Below are positions 7,372 to 17,600 of a DNA stretch of 64,000 bases, piece by piece; within the stretch, counting starts at the first letter, position 1, and the number at the start of each line of letters is the position of its first letter. The stretch lies in NCBI GenBank assembly GCA_019636385.1, contig JAHBXT010000002.1, positions 434,001 to 498,000 of the forward strand, written 5' to 3'. This stretch comes from Pirellulaceae bacterium (GTDB taxonomy: Bacteria > Planctomycetota > Planctomycetia > Pirellulales > Pirellulaceae). The translations under genes and the position numbers were made by a program. Under the pieces are notes generated by a model. That model was given only the letters and a program-made list of their open reading frames with translations. It was not told the origin of the DNA and did not search any database.

Positions 7372-9743
7372 CAACCACTAGGCAGCGCACTTCGACATTG
7401 GCAGGCCGCGTCTGGGCTGTGGCCACGACCTACTTTAATCGTCGCGGTTTGTGGATCGTGATGACGGGAGTGCTGGCTTGCATGACAGCAGCCTACTTTG
7501 AGTTCCCAACGAAATCCGGCGATGTGACCCGTTTGGTGGGTTATGCGGGCAATTGGTATCTGTCGAAGAGCATGCACAGAAATCCCAGCTCCAGCTCACA
7601 CTTCGATAGATTTATTCCGCCCGCTCCCGGTCTTGATTGGCCACAGCTGAGATCGTTGAAACTCTACGGAGCCGACGACGCACTGTTGCCGGCGCAGATG
7701 CGCCATGCCGCTGATTTACGAGAACTGGAATTGCACAACATTCCGGGTGTCGACTCACAGTTGACTCATAAGTCACCGTTGCCAAAGGATCCCTTAGCCT
7801 TTTCCGAATCTATCAAGCGGTGGTCCCACAGACGCCTCCAACCACAGGACTTGGAAGTGATCTCCACACATTCATTGAATCGACTAGAACTGCAGAATTG
7901 CCGTTTGGCCAAGAATGTTTTGCGGGCATTTGGCCAGCGATTCCCGATTCGCTATTTGACAGTTGATCGACTATCGCTCGGTAGCAATTCCGGCGACTTC
8001 GCTCAAAACTTGGATGAATTGTCATCGTTCTTAGAGCTGGAACATCTCGAGTTGCACGGGTTGCTGCTAACAACACAAATAATTGATCTGGCGATGCGGC
8101 TTCCCAATTTACGCGTACTGGTGGTAGATGATTGTTTGTATCGCGGGCTTGCCTCTTCGAACGCTCTTGATACCCCGCTGCCTGGTTGGACAACCAGCGT
8201 TGAAAGTGACAGCTTGGTGCGGCCAACAACTGCTGACCTACAGCGACTAACGGCTCACCCGACGTTGAAATGGGTGTACGCCGATTGGCATAAACTGGGC
8301 ATCACAGATAGCCAGGCATTTCAAGAGCTGCAGCCAATCTGGGCGTTACCGATTTCAACCTCTTCTGGCTGGTACGCACGTTTGACTTGGAGTTTCATGG
8401 CATCGGTCTTTCTGTTCGCGATTCTTCTGAGGCAACTATATACGCACTATTCATTACCAAGTTTGCTTGCCACACCACACTTCGAAGGTGCTCACTGGAT
8501 TGTGGCGGCATTGATCGCCACGACGGGATGTCTGGTAATGCTCTATGCCTGTTTTCGATCACACATTCACCCGCTGCCTGGATTGACAGTCTACGTAGCG
8601 TGCCCGTTGTTTTGCGCCCTAGCAATTATTGCCTCTCGTGTTTCCCGGACTTCATTGACTAACCCAATGCGGTCATACTTCCTGGCATATCTTTTGCTTT
8701 TGCTGTTCTTCATGTCGCACTTAGTGCTACTATCCCAGTTCCCGAGTTGGTATTACGCCTACTGGCAAGGATACCTCAATTGGATTGCCCTGATTGTGCT
8801 GTCGTTGGAATGTGTGTTGATTGCGCGGTTTGTCGGCTGGTTGCGTTCAACCGCGCGTGTCCTGGCTGAGGGAGGAGCCGACAACGTGAATGAGGCGACA
8901 CAAACTTGGCACCCTGCTATCGTCAAACACCAAGTAGGAACAAGCGAATCTAGGGGTCTGATCCATTGGTTGTCTACTTGCCTGCAGAAGACAGCTGATC
9001 AGCGAGATTGGAAGTGGCACCAATACAAGGTCAGTCACATGGCCGCTCTGTGGTACAACAGCTTGCCACAATCGATCTACCGCACAACGGCTTTTTTTCT
9101 CATGCCGATCCTAATTACCGGTATAATTTGGGAGTTATCAAGAATCATCTTACTTTCTCCCGACACCGTCATCGCTGGTAATTGGCGACCAAGCTCGGGA
9201 CTAGCCTTGGGCATCATCGTGGCGGCCTCGATGACAATGAATTTTGGGCTTACTTATTGGTCGGTACGACTCCAACATATGAGCTGCGACATACTGCGTC
9301 CTGTGAAACGAACGATCTTTGTTCAAGCCGTTTTTCTCGCATATCTTCGCAGTATCGGACCGGTACTCATGGTGCCATTGGTAATTCTGCTGTATGGAAT
9401 ACTCGCTCATTGGGCCTGGAGCGCTATTGCGATGGCGCTGTTGTGGACGTTGGGGAATGTGGCTCTGTCCGTTGCGATGGGCTCAATGATGTTTGCTTAT
9501 TTTCATCCCCAAAATCGCTTGGCAGCCTTCGTGCTGCATCTTCTGCCTCTCGCCGCGCTGGTCGCACCGTCACTCGCACTGTCGTTCGTTTTTGCGCAGC
9601 ATTTATGGGGCGCGGTGCCAGAAAAACTGGCGGTGATCTTGAATTACTTGGGGATCATCGGTGTCGGTTTGATGGCGATAGCAGCACTAACGATCGGCTT
9701 TGCCTACCAGCGAACGTTCAATCGCGAATGGGACCTGCGATGA
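7368..9743 (+). CDS. ABC-2-type permease with a leucine-rich-repeat-like extracytoplasmic domain
   Basis: 791-residue membrane protein coupled to the ABC ATPase. One membrane segment lies near residues 27-46 (WIVMTGVLACMTAAYFEF). Residues about 80-330 are soluble and look leucine-rich: LRSLKLYGADDALL, LRELELHNIPG, LNRLELQNCRL, LEHLELHGLLL and LRVLVVDDCLY. About eleven further hydrophobic segments follow from residue 340 to the C-terminus, for example ACPLFCALAIIASRV and YLLLLLFFMSHLVLLSQF. With the ATPase it forms a complete transporter. The leucine-rich region between the first and second membrane segments should face outside and could bind a ligand or partner. It has no obvious similarity to known YtrC/D permeases that I can name. 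The assignment as permease rests on topology and context. Confidence 0.78.
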   Translation: MTTTRQRTSTLAGRVWAVATTYFNRRGLWIVMTGVLACMTAAYFEFPTKSGDVTRLVGYAGNWYLSKSMHRNPSSSSHFDRFIPPAPGLDWPQLRSLKLYGADDALLPAQMRHAADLRELELHNIPGVDSQLTHKSPLPKDPLAFSESIKRWSHRRLQPQDLEVISTHSLNRLELQNCRLAKNVLRAFGQRFPIRYLTVDRLSLGSNSGDFAQNLDELSSFLELEHLELHGLLLTTQIIDLAMRLPNLRVLVVDDCLYRGLASSNALDTPLPGWTTSVESDSLVRPTTADLQRLTAHPTLKWVYADWHKLGITDSQAFQELQPIWALPISTSSGWYARLTWSFMASVFLFAILLRQLYTHYSLPSLLATPHFEGAHWIVAALIATTGCLVMLYACFRSHIHPLPGLTVYVACPLFCALAIIASRVSRTSLTNPMRSYFLAYLLLLLFFMSHLVLLSQFPSWYYAYWQGYLNWIALIVLSLECVLIARFVGWLRSTARVLAEGGADNVNEATQTWHPAIVKHQVGTSESRGLIHWLSTCLQKTADQRDWKWHQYKVSHMAALWYNSLPQSIYRTTAFFLMPILITGIIWELSRIILLSPDTVIAGNWRPSSGLALGIIVAASMTMNFGLTYWSVRLQHMSCDILRPVKRTIFVQAVFLAYLRSIGPVLMVPLVILLYGILAHWAWSAIAMALLWTLGNVALSVAMGSMMFAYFHPQNRLAAFVLHLLPLAALVAPSLALSFVFAQHLWGAVPEKLAVILNYLGIIGVGLMAIAALTIGFAYQRTFNREWDLR

Positions 9744-9821
9744 GCGCGCGGCCGCACGATGTTTCGAAATCGAAGAGCTTGGTAATTCGCTGCGTTAGCG
9801 AGTGACCAATACGCCGTCTAG

Positions 9822-10817
9822 CTACCCTGCTGCCTGCACGGCTTGCTTGGTTTTTTCCAGGCCTATGCGGGCAACTTGGTCGGGGGGTTGCTGCCAGTAA
9901 TTGCGATTGAAAAGTTCAAGACTGAGCGTGCCGCTGAAGCCGCTGTCGAAGAGTCGCTTGAGGATGTTGCCCAAAGGTGCAACGCCATCGCCAGGATAGA
10001 CTCGATCTTTGTCAGCAATTTTTGCGCGCTCTGGCGTGCCAGGGTAGTCGTTGATGTGCAGGCAGTGCATTTGACTGGCTGGAATGAGCCCGACGTTGCG
10101 AAAGTCATTTCCGCCTTTGTAAAGGTGGTAGACATCCAGCAGCAGGCAAGCATCGCTATGGTTTGCAGCGGCAGCAACGTACAGGACTTCGGCTAGGGTA
10201 GATAGGTTGTGCGAGAACCCCCACAGTTCCAGCTGCGGTACGACGTCGCACTGCCGCCCTACTTCCAGCAGCGCATGATAACGCTGGGCGGCAGCGTCCA
10301 GATCCAGTTTGGGCGGCCCGGTAACTCCGACAGGCGGGGCGGCGATGCGGCTTCCACCCAGTTCCCGCACCAATTCCATGTCACGTCGGCACTGCTCAAG
10401 ACCGGCACCGCGCTCGGCCTCGTCGTCCACGATCCATTTGCCGAAGGCAATAGCGCTATCCAAGCCCAATTCCAAATCGTTCAGTTCTTTGCGCAGATCC
10501 GTCAAGCTGCCGCCTTCGGCGACATGTTTTTCAATGTCGCGCGTCCACAATTCGACGGCGTCATAGCCCGCATCGGCTGCGATCTTTAGCTGTTGCCGAA
10601 CGGGAATTACTCCACCATTGATGGTGCTGGTGTTTAGACAGTAACGCAGTCGCGGTGCTGCCGTAGGCGACTGGCCGGTAGGCGATCCCGCCGAGGCCTG
10701 GCTGAGCAATGCTCCGGCACCGGCTGAGGCTGCGGCGAAAAGCGGCCATCCGACCAACGAGCGGCGGCTGAGGCGAGTAAGCTTTGGGGACTGGGGTTGG
10801 TCTTCAATATCGAACAT
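9822..10817 (-). CDS. Tat-exported sugar phosphate isomerase/epimerase-like protein (xylose isomerase-like TIM barrel)
   Basis: 331-residue protein of the AP endonuclease 2/xylose isomerase-like TIM-barrel superfamily, common in planctomycetes as putative sugar isomerases or epimerases. The N-terminus carries a twin-arginine signal (SRRSLVGWPLFAAASAGAGALL, broken here by the reader as SRRSLVG then a hydrophobic stretch), so it is probably exported folded. Barrel features include the conserved metal-binding positions in LLLDVYHLYKGG, MHCLHINDYPG and the C-terminal LSLELFNRNYW. The exact substrate cannot be read from the sequence. It is a single gene on the minus strand, convergent with the permease that ends 79 nt away. 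Confidence 0.85.
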   Translation of the reverse strand: MFDIEDQPQSPKLTRLSRRSLVGWPLFAAASAGAGALLSQASAGSPTGQSPTAAPRLRYCLNTSTINGGVIPVRQQLKIAADAGYDAVELWTRDIEKHVAEGGSLTDLRKELNDLELGLDSAIAFGKWIVDDEAERGAGLEQCRRDMELVRELGGSRIAAPPVGVTGPPKLDLDAAAQRYHALLEVGRQCDVVPQLELWGFSHNLSTLAEVLYVAAAANHSDACLLLDVYHLYKGGNDFRNVGLIPASQMHCLHINDYPGTPERAKIADKDRVYPGDGVAPLGNILKRLFDSGFSGTLSLELFNRNYWQQPPDQVARIGLEKTKQAVQAAG

Positions 10818-11035
10818 TGGGTCAGATTTCCTGATCGGGCAGCCATGGAGAATTGGGATAAGCAGTATAACGAACTCGGAACAGGCATGTAGATTTAGTT
10901 GGCGATATTTCAGCGGCTAGTCTTGATTGACGGGACGAATCTAGTAGCCTACAGGGTTCTCCGGATGGCATTGCGGGCCTGCGATTCGTTCATGTTGACT
11001 CTCGCGAATTCACACTAGCAGCGTAGGAAAAGCAC

Positions 11036-12883
11036 GTGGAAATGTGTCACGACGGACATTGTTGCAAGCATTCGTTGTTGGCACCGCTGTTCGTAACGCT
11101 GCGAGCTGTCAGGCTAGCCCTGCTGATTGCCTGGTGGCTGAATCTGACGGGGCTATCGGTGTCGGCGCAGTCGGCATCCGAGCAGGAGATGGACGCATCG
11201 TTGACTGTCGAATCTCAGGCTGTTGACGAGGGGGGATACTCCAGTCAGTCGGGCCACCAGTGGTCGCAAGAGGAGAGTTCCGGCAGTGCAAACCGTTCAC
11301 TGGGGCTTGACCAGCGTATCGACAATGCGTTCCGGCCAGTATCAGATGCGTTTGTCAATTTCGTTTTTTGGTCCATACCGCAGTTCGGTCCAATCCCCAG
11401 CGTTCCGCTGGTGTTGGTCGTCTTGGTGTCTGGTGCTGCATACTTTACGGTCTACTTCGGCTTTGCCAATGTGCGTTTGTTTCCGCTGTCCATTCGCGTC
11501 GTGCGTGGCAAGTACAGAATATCCGAGGAGGCCGGCGCGCCGGAGATCAAGCATGTCGAGGTGCACGAAGTCGATGGGGACTTGGTGGATACCATTCGCG
11601 ATGAACATCTACATGGCGAGGTCAGTCATTTCCAAGCATTGGCAACGGCCGTGTCAGGTACCGTTGGGCTGGGAAATATCGGTGGAGTCGCTGTGGCGAT
11701 TGCCATCGGTGGACCGGGTGCTACATTCTGGATGATCGTCTGTGGGCTGCTGGGCATGTCTACCAAATTCGTCGAATGTACGCTGGGGGTAAAATATCGC
11801 GATATCGAACCCGACGGCACCGTTCACGGCGGGCCCACGTACTATTTAAGTCGAGGGTTCGCACAAATGGGCCTGGCTCCGCTGGGCAAGTTGTTAGGTG
11901 GTCTCTTTGCGGTTCTGTGCGTGGGAGCCTCGTTTGGTGGCGGAAATATGTTTCAAGCCAATCAAGCTACCGCGCAGATTCAGACGTTAATTGGGATTCA
12001 GGCTACGCAATCGGAGTGGGCCAAGTCCAGCGGCGCGCTGATTGGGCTCGTAATGGCGATCTTCGTTGGATTTATCATCATTGGTGGCATCAAGCGGATT
12101 GCGAACGTCACTGATAAGGTTGTCCCGCTGATGACTGCGCTGTATGTGGTGGCCTGTATCATTATCGTCGTCATTCACATTGAGCACTTGCCTGAGGCGA
12201 TCAGGACCATCATGGTCAGTGCGTTCACTCACGAAGCTGGAATGGGCGGGGTGGTCGGTGTGATCTTGGTGGGCTTCAAGCGCGCTGTATTTTCCAACGA
12301 AGCCGGGGCGGGTTCGGCGTCGATCGCCCACTCGGCAGTTCGCACGCGCTATCCCGCCTCCGAGGGAATTGTAGCGCTGATGGAGCCCTTTCTGGATACG
12401 GTGGTTATCTGCACGATGACCGCGCTAGTAATCATTTTGTACAACATGAATGGAGCATTTGAGTACAGCAGCGTTGTCAACGGTCAGGTTTTGATGCTCG
12501 AGACAGGCCACAGAGTCGGTGGAGTTGACCTGACGTCGTTGGCTTTTGATTCGGCGCTACCTAATTTTCGCTATGTCTTGACCGTGGCCGTAGTGCTATT
12601 TGCGATTTCGACGATGATATCCTGGTCGTACTACGGTTTGACAAGTTGGAAAGCCCTGTTTGGGCGTAGCCGCTGGTCCGATCTGTCGTTTAAAATTTTG
12701 TTCTGTGCGTTTATTGTGGTCGGATCGGCATCTTCGCTTCAGGCGGTGATCGACTTTTCCGATGCGATGATCTTGGCGCTAGTTTTTCCTAACATGCTGG
12801 GCTTGATCCTACTGGCTCCAAAAGTACGCGAAGAACTGAACCGATTTCTGGAGGCCATCAAAGAGCGCAGGAGCCCCAATTGA
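11036..12883 (+). CDS. Alanine/glycine:cation symporter (AGCS family)
   Basis: 615-residue inner-membrane symporter that takes up alanine or glycine with Na+. Family features are the TVGLGNIGGVAVAI motif, GMSTKFVECTLGVKYRD, GPTYYLSRGF, FKRAVFSNEAGAGSASIAH and about eleven hydrophobic helices. The first 100 residues are unusual: a signal-peptide-like stretch (about residues 14-45, ending VSAQS) is followed by an acidic Ser-rich linker before the first transporter helix, as in other large planctomycete members. The GTG start at 11036 has AGGAAA 5 nt upstream; an ATG two codons later is less well placed. It is a single gene. Confidence 0.9.
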   Translation: MEMCHDGHCCKHSLLAPLFVTLRAVRLALLIAWWLNLTGLSVSAQSASEQEMDASLTVESQAVDEGGYSSQSGHQWSQEESSGSANRSLGLDQRIDNAFRPVSDAFVNFVFWSIPQFGPIPSVPLVLVVLVSGAAYFTVYFGFANVRLFPLSIRVVRGKYRISEEAGAPEIKHVEVHEVDGDLVDTIRDEHLHGEVSHFQALATAVSGTVGLGNIGGVAVAIAIGGPGATFWMIVCGLLGMSTKFVECTLGVKYRDIEPDGTVHGGPTYYLSRGFAQMGLAPLGKLLGGLFAVLCVGASFGGGNMFQANQATAQIQTLIGIQATQSEWAKSSGALIGLVMAIFVGFIIIGGIKRIANVTDKVVPLMTALYVVACIIIVVIHIEHLPEAIRTIMVSAFTHEAGMGGVVGVILVGFKRAVFSNEAGAGSASIAHSAVRTRYPASEGIVALMEPFLDTVVICTMTALVIILYNMNGAFEYSSVVNGQVLMLETGHRVGGVDLTSLAFDSALPNFRYVLTVAVVLFAISTMISWSYYGLTSWKALFGRSRWSDLSFKILFCAFIVVGSASSLQAVIDFSDAMILALVFPNMLGLILLAPKVREELNRFLEAIKERRSPN

Positions 12884-12900
12884 TCTGCTGCACATTGGGG
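12874..12900 (+). terminator. Possible hairpin at the end of the symporter gene
   Basis: CCCCAAT (12874-12880) and ATTGGGG (12894-12900) form a 7-bp stem overlapping the stop codon. No T-run follows directly, so it is only a candidate terminator or mRNA-stabilising hairpin. Confidence 0.3.
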
Positions 12901-12976
12901 TAGTCGGATCACGTTTTAGTTTGCCGGCGACTAGTTGTTTGTAACCAAGAATAGACCAGGAGTAGAATTGCGAGCC

Positions 12977-13360
12977 ATGAGTGAAGAAGCGAATTTGATT
13001 AACTTGACGAAGTGCCTGCTGGAAAGCATTATCACAGGTAATTGGGAGGCGTATAGCGAGTTGTGCGATCCAAGTATTTCCTGCTTTGAGCCCGAAGCGC
13101 GTGGCAATTTTGTTGAAGGAATGGATTTTCATCGCTTCTATTTTGACTTGGGACTAAGTGGCGCGAAACTACAGGTAACCATGGTGCGGCCTCATGTGCG
13201 GCTGATGGGCGACGCGGCGGTCGTTAGCTACGTTCGATTAACTCAAGTTGCTGATACCGCGGGCGCTGTGGTCACCAAGTCGGCAGAGGAGACACGTGTG
13301 TGGCAGAAGATCAGCGGTAATTGGAAACATGTGCATTTTCATCGCTGCGTGGTTGGGTAA
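12977..13360 (+). CDS. Small SnoaL/CaMKII-association-domain-like protein (NTF2 fold)
   Basis: 127-residue protein resembling the association domain of calcium/calmodulin kinase II and DUF4440 proteins of the NTF2-like fold. Recognisable features are the helix TKCLLESIITGNWEAYSELCDP, then SCFEPEARGNFVEGMDFHRFYFD, and the C-terminal strands VWQKISGNWKHVHFHRC. Such stand-alone domains occur widely in bacteria with unknown or ketosteroid-isomerase-like functions. The ATG at 12977 gives the family's usual N-terminus. A TTG at 12968 has a better spaced AGGAG (12958-12962) and would add three residues. No operon partner is evident. Confidence 0.78.
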   Translation: MSEEANLINLTKCLLESIITGNWEAYSELCDPSISCFEPEARGNFVEGMDFHRFYFDLGLSGAKLQVTMVRPHVRLMGDAAVVSYVRLTQVADTAGAVVTKSAEETRVWQKISGNWKHVHFHRCVVG

Positions 13361-13437
13361 ACTTGAGTGGAAGCCGCCAGGCCCGCATTGCGGTTAAGCA
13401 ATCCAGAGCAACGTGCATGAACTGAGGTGGATGCGTT

Positions 13438-14403
13438 ATGATCAAGAGTTTGTTGTTTGGTTTAGAATGGAAAGTCGTGCTGCGATCCAGTTGGGTATTT
13501 GTTCTGACAACTCTTTTCGCGCATCCAGTTCCGACGACCAACGCACAAGACATTCCTTCGCTAGGTAAGGTTGGGCCGGTGGAGCTGGTTCAGCAGGGCT
13601 TTCAATTCTTGGAAGGGCCTGCCAAAACTCCTGACGGGGCGCTGTATTTTACGGACATTCCTGCCGAGGCGATTTACAAGCTAACGGTGGATGGAAAGAT
13701 TGAAGAATTCCTGAAACCCTCAGGATTCGCAAACGGACTGATGTATGGAGGCGACGGCCAGTTGCTGGCCTGCCAGATGGCTGGGCAGTTGGTCAAGATT
13801 GATTTGTCCACTAAGCAGATTACTGTACTGGCGTCTGAGCATGGTGGCGCAAGGCTGAACGCACCCAATGATCTGGTCATTGATCGACAAGGCGGCATTT
13901 ACTTTAGCGACCCACGCTATCGAGCGCCTCAGCCGTGGCCGCAACAGGTAGAAGCATTCTATTACCGTGCCCCCGATGGCACCGTGACACGCCTCGGCGC
14001 TGACCTGAAAGCTCCCAATGGAGTGGCGCTGTCGCCAGATGAGAGCACCTTGTATGTGATCCCGTCTATGCAGTCGGAGATGATGGCTTATCCTGTCGAA
14101 GCGCCGGGCAAGTTAGGGACAGGTCGCGTCTTCTGTCAACTCCAGCAATTAGAAGGTAAGTCGGCTAGTGGCGGCGATGGATTGGCGGTTGACTCTAAAG
14201 GCAATCTGTTCATCACATCAGAAGCGGGTGTGCAAGTCTTCTCGGCCGCCGGTGAATTGTTGGGGATCATTCAAGTGCCGGAACAGCCAGCCAACTGCGC
14301 ATTTGGTGGTGCAGATAACAAGACGCTGTATATCACCGCACGCACCGGATTATATCGCTGCAGCCTGCCAATTGCCGGACACCTGTATCGCGGGCAATGG
14401 TGA
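13438..14403 (+). CDS. Exported SMP-30/gluconolactonase-like beta-propeller protein
   Basis: 321-residue protein of the SMP-30/gluconolactonase/LRE family, six-bladed propellers that hydrolyse lactones. Residues about 10-35 form a signal peptide (VLRSSWVFVLTTLFAHPVPTTNAQ). Family motifs are FLEGPAKTPDGALYFTDIP near the start, RLNAPNDLVIDRQGGIYFSDPRY in the middle, APNGVALSPDESTLYV and SGGDGLAVDSKGNLFIT. The Glu in LEGPA and the Asn/Asp of the NAPNDL and GGDGLAVD motifs match the metal-binding set. Likely role: periplasmic lactone hydrolysis in sugar oxidation. GAGGTGG upstream of the ATG supports the start. Confidence 0.87.
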   Translation: MIKSLLFGLEWKVVLRSSWVFVLTTLFAHPVPTTNAQDIPSLGKVGPVELVQQGFQFLEGPAKTPDGALYFTDIPAEAIYKLTVDGKIEEFLKPSGFANGLMYGGDGQLLACQMAGQLVKIDLSTKQITVLASEHGGARLNAPNDLVIDRQGGIYFSDPRYRAPQPWPQQVEAFYYRAPDGTVTRLGADLKAPNGVALSPDESTLYVIPSMQSEMMAYPVEAPGKLGTGRVFCQLQQLEGKSASGGDGLAVDSKGNLFITSEAGVQVFSAAGELLGIIQVPEQPANCAFGGADNKTLYITARTGLYRCSLPIAGHLYRGQW

Positions 14404-14430
14404 CGCTAAATCTTGCCCCCCGGACGGACT

Positions 14431-14476
14431 TTCTTACGGAGGCACAAAGTCGCAGAGGCACAGATTCGCAGAGTTG
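14431..14476 (+). repeat. Fragment of a dispersed 'gaggcacaaag/cgcagag' type repeat
   Basis: The intergenic stretch contains GGAGGCACAAAGTCGCAGAG directly followed by a similar GCACAGATTCGCAGAG unit. It resembles the purine-rich 'cgcagaggcgcaaag' repeats often seen scattered in environmental bacterial genomes. The comparison is from memory, and only this copy was noticed here. Confidence 0.4.
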
Positions 14477-14669
14477 CTTGAGCACGAAAGTGGAATGTTG
14501 ATCCTGTGCAGTGAGCCGTGAGGCGGTCGGTGACTGCGTGTTTCTGCGAGAACCAAGAAAGAATATCACGGTGCAGCCGAGACAAGGTTGCGGTTTGCGA
14601 ATGCAATCAGCCTTGAATTGCTGTGTGATCCGCTTGGTGGGACGTTTGAGGCTTGGAAGGAATCGGACG

Positions 14670-17600
14670 ATGGTGCAAACCGGGAATGATTGTTGGCCCT
14701 CATTGTGGCAGATGTTCTACGCACCTAGCGAGAGTCGCTACGCGCGGCCGGGCCGCGTGTCTGTCCTGCACAGCTGCCGGACACTGCGAGGGAACCATGT
14801 TTGTTGTTCGCAGATGCTGGCGATGAGTTGCTGGCTGGCAGTTGCAGTTTTCCAGTCAGCGATATGCCAGGCGCAGCAGGCTGAACCGCTCCAAACGGTG
14901 GCTGAAGCCAGTGCCTATACGGCTACTGCTACTCCGCTGCAAGTACAAGAACTGCTGGCTCAAATAGATCGGTCCTGGGAGGCTGCGAGGTTACTTTCAC
15001 TTGGTTCAACCGTCGAAGGACGTTCAGTCGATGCTCTGGTGATCGATAGCGCTGTGGGGCATTCAGCTACTGAAGCCACGAGCACTTCAGTCGACGATAG
15101 ATTGACCATCATGCTGCTGGCGGGCACGGATGCGGCAGAATATGTCGGTAAAGAATCGGTCTTAGGGCTGGTCCGCGACTTAGCACTGTCACAGTCTCGC
15201 GACTGGCTCGATTCCGTACGACTGATTGTCGTGCCTAATTTGAATGCCGACGGCAATGCGAGGTACGGCCTCTCCAAGACCGTGCCATCGACTAATGCAC
15301 ATGTGCTTTCTGGCGCGGTTCCAAACGCGCAAGGATTAGATTTGGGGATGGATTTCATCAAATTAGAATCGCCTGAAACGCAAGCACTTGTATCCGCGAT
15401 TCACAAGTTTGACGTAGATGTGCTGATCGATATGCGCGCAATAAGTCGAGAATTGCAACAGCACCAAGCAGCCTTTGACATTCCACGTATTTCGACAGCC
15501 TCAACGCAGCTAGAGGATTATCTGCGCCATGAATTATTTCCGGCTGCATTTCGAGAGATTGTTAAAGGCGATAATGTTGCGGTGACTTGTGGCAGTCTGG
15601 GTGAAGAGTTTCGGAAGTTGCTGAACGCTAACGGCTCGGGGGGAGATAGCAGCCGCTATATGGGACTGCGCGGCAAACTGGGCTTGGTTCTTGCGGCTAA
15701 TCCTGCTGAAGGTTTTGCATCAAGCTATCAGACGTCTCGATCGCTTATCTACGAGACACTAAGACGTTTAGCCTCGGATGCGGATCGAGTCCAGCAGATG
15801 ATGCAGAATCACGTAGATTGGTCCCTTCCAGGGAGTGAGATACCGATTGTCCAGTCCGGTACTCCCGCCGAGGAGTCCGTGTCGGCGGCCAGTCAGCGAA
15901 GCATCAGGATGCCCATGGCCTACGCAATCGCGCCTCAACACGCTTGGGCTATCAGTCGTTTGGTGCGCCATGGCATTCCGGTATTTCAATTGACTCGTAA
16001 TCAATCGGCGCCTGCGCAGATCGCAATAATTGCCAAATCGTACAACGATGCGAAAGTTCAGGGGCACACGCTACGTCGAGTCGAGGTCCAGTGGCAGTCC
16101 GTTGAGCTGCCACTGGCTGAAGGCACTTACATTATTCCGCATACCCAGCCGGTGGGACGCCTGGCCGCCTATCTGCTTGAGCCTGAATCAGGCGATAGTC
16201 TGGCTAAATGGAACTATTTGGACCCCTATCTTGCCGCCGGCGCGACGTACCCGGTGTTTCGGCTGGAGCAAATCCCCTCCTGGATTGAGCAAGTCGAACA
16301 CATTCCTGCTGGTGAGCAGTTGACTCTAGAGCATCTCTTTCATCCTGAAACGGCCGTCGATTTAACTGGGCAGCGATTAACTAGATTCGGCGGTTGGGTC
16401 ACAACGAAGTCCAACGTTCAGTATGCCATCCAGCACGATGGCCAATGGCTTATCGTCGATGCGGCGACTGGCCAGGCGCATCCGGTCGCTCCAAGTCAAC
16501 GGCTCGTTGAACGATTTGGGCAGATCGCCAACATTGCATCGGACAAGGCTCGCCAGTCGCTTGAAAACAGCCGGTATTGGCTAAATCCGCCAGGGCCATG
16601 GCTGGTCGAGCAGGCCGAAGACTTGTATTGGGTCGATCCTCGCGCAGAATCAACCAAACGCCTGACGCATTCGGTGGGAAAGAAGGAAGAGCTAGCAGAG
16701 CTTAGTCCGTCGGGAGGGCAAGTGGCGTTCGTCCGAGATAACAATCTATGGGTAGTTGACTGCAGCTCTGGTCGAACTCTGCAATTGACGTCTGACGGTA
16801 GCGAGCTGATTCTTAATGGCAAATTAGATTGGGTCTATCAGGAAGAGTTGTATGGTCGCGGTGACTTCAAGGGGTTTTGGTGGAGCCCTGATAGCCAGCG
16901 ATTGGCCTACTTGCAGTTGGGGCAACAACCGGTGCCCGAGTATCTGCTGACGGATAGTTCGCGTGTCCAGCAGTCGCTGGAGAGGACGCGATATCCTAAA
17001 GCCGGCCAGCCGCTACCAGTCGTCCGTGCGTGGATCGTAGATGTTGCTACCGGTTTAAAACGCGAAGTCGAATTGCCACAGATGGGGAATCACTCGGATC
17101 GGCTGGTCGCCCGTGTAACCTGGGCACCCAATGGCAGATTGTGGCTGCAAGTGCTCAATCGAGTACAGAACCGCCAAGACTTGATTGAAGTCGATCCGCG
17201 AACCGGCGGTTCGCGAACGGTATTACGCGAAGAGACGCCGCACTGGATCGAGATTCGGGGAACTCCACGATTCCTGGCAAGCGGTGATTTTTTGTGGTTG
17301 AGCGACTTGCCCGAAGGTCGCACACGATTATTTAAGGTCAGTGCTTCCAACGGACAAAGGCAACCAGTCACAAACGGCGATTGGGATGTCCGTCAATTGT
17401 ATGGTGTGTCTAGCGATCAGCGTTATGCGTTGATTGGTGGCAGTCCTCATGATTCAGTTCAGGCACACCTGCTGTCGGTCGATCTGCAAACGGGTGCTAC
17501 GCAACAGATGACGTCCACAGCCGGAACGCACGATGTGAGTTTGGAGGCGAGCGGACGGTTTTATATGGACACATTTAGTAGCTGGAATAATCGCCCTGTT

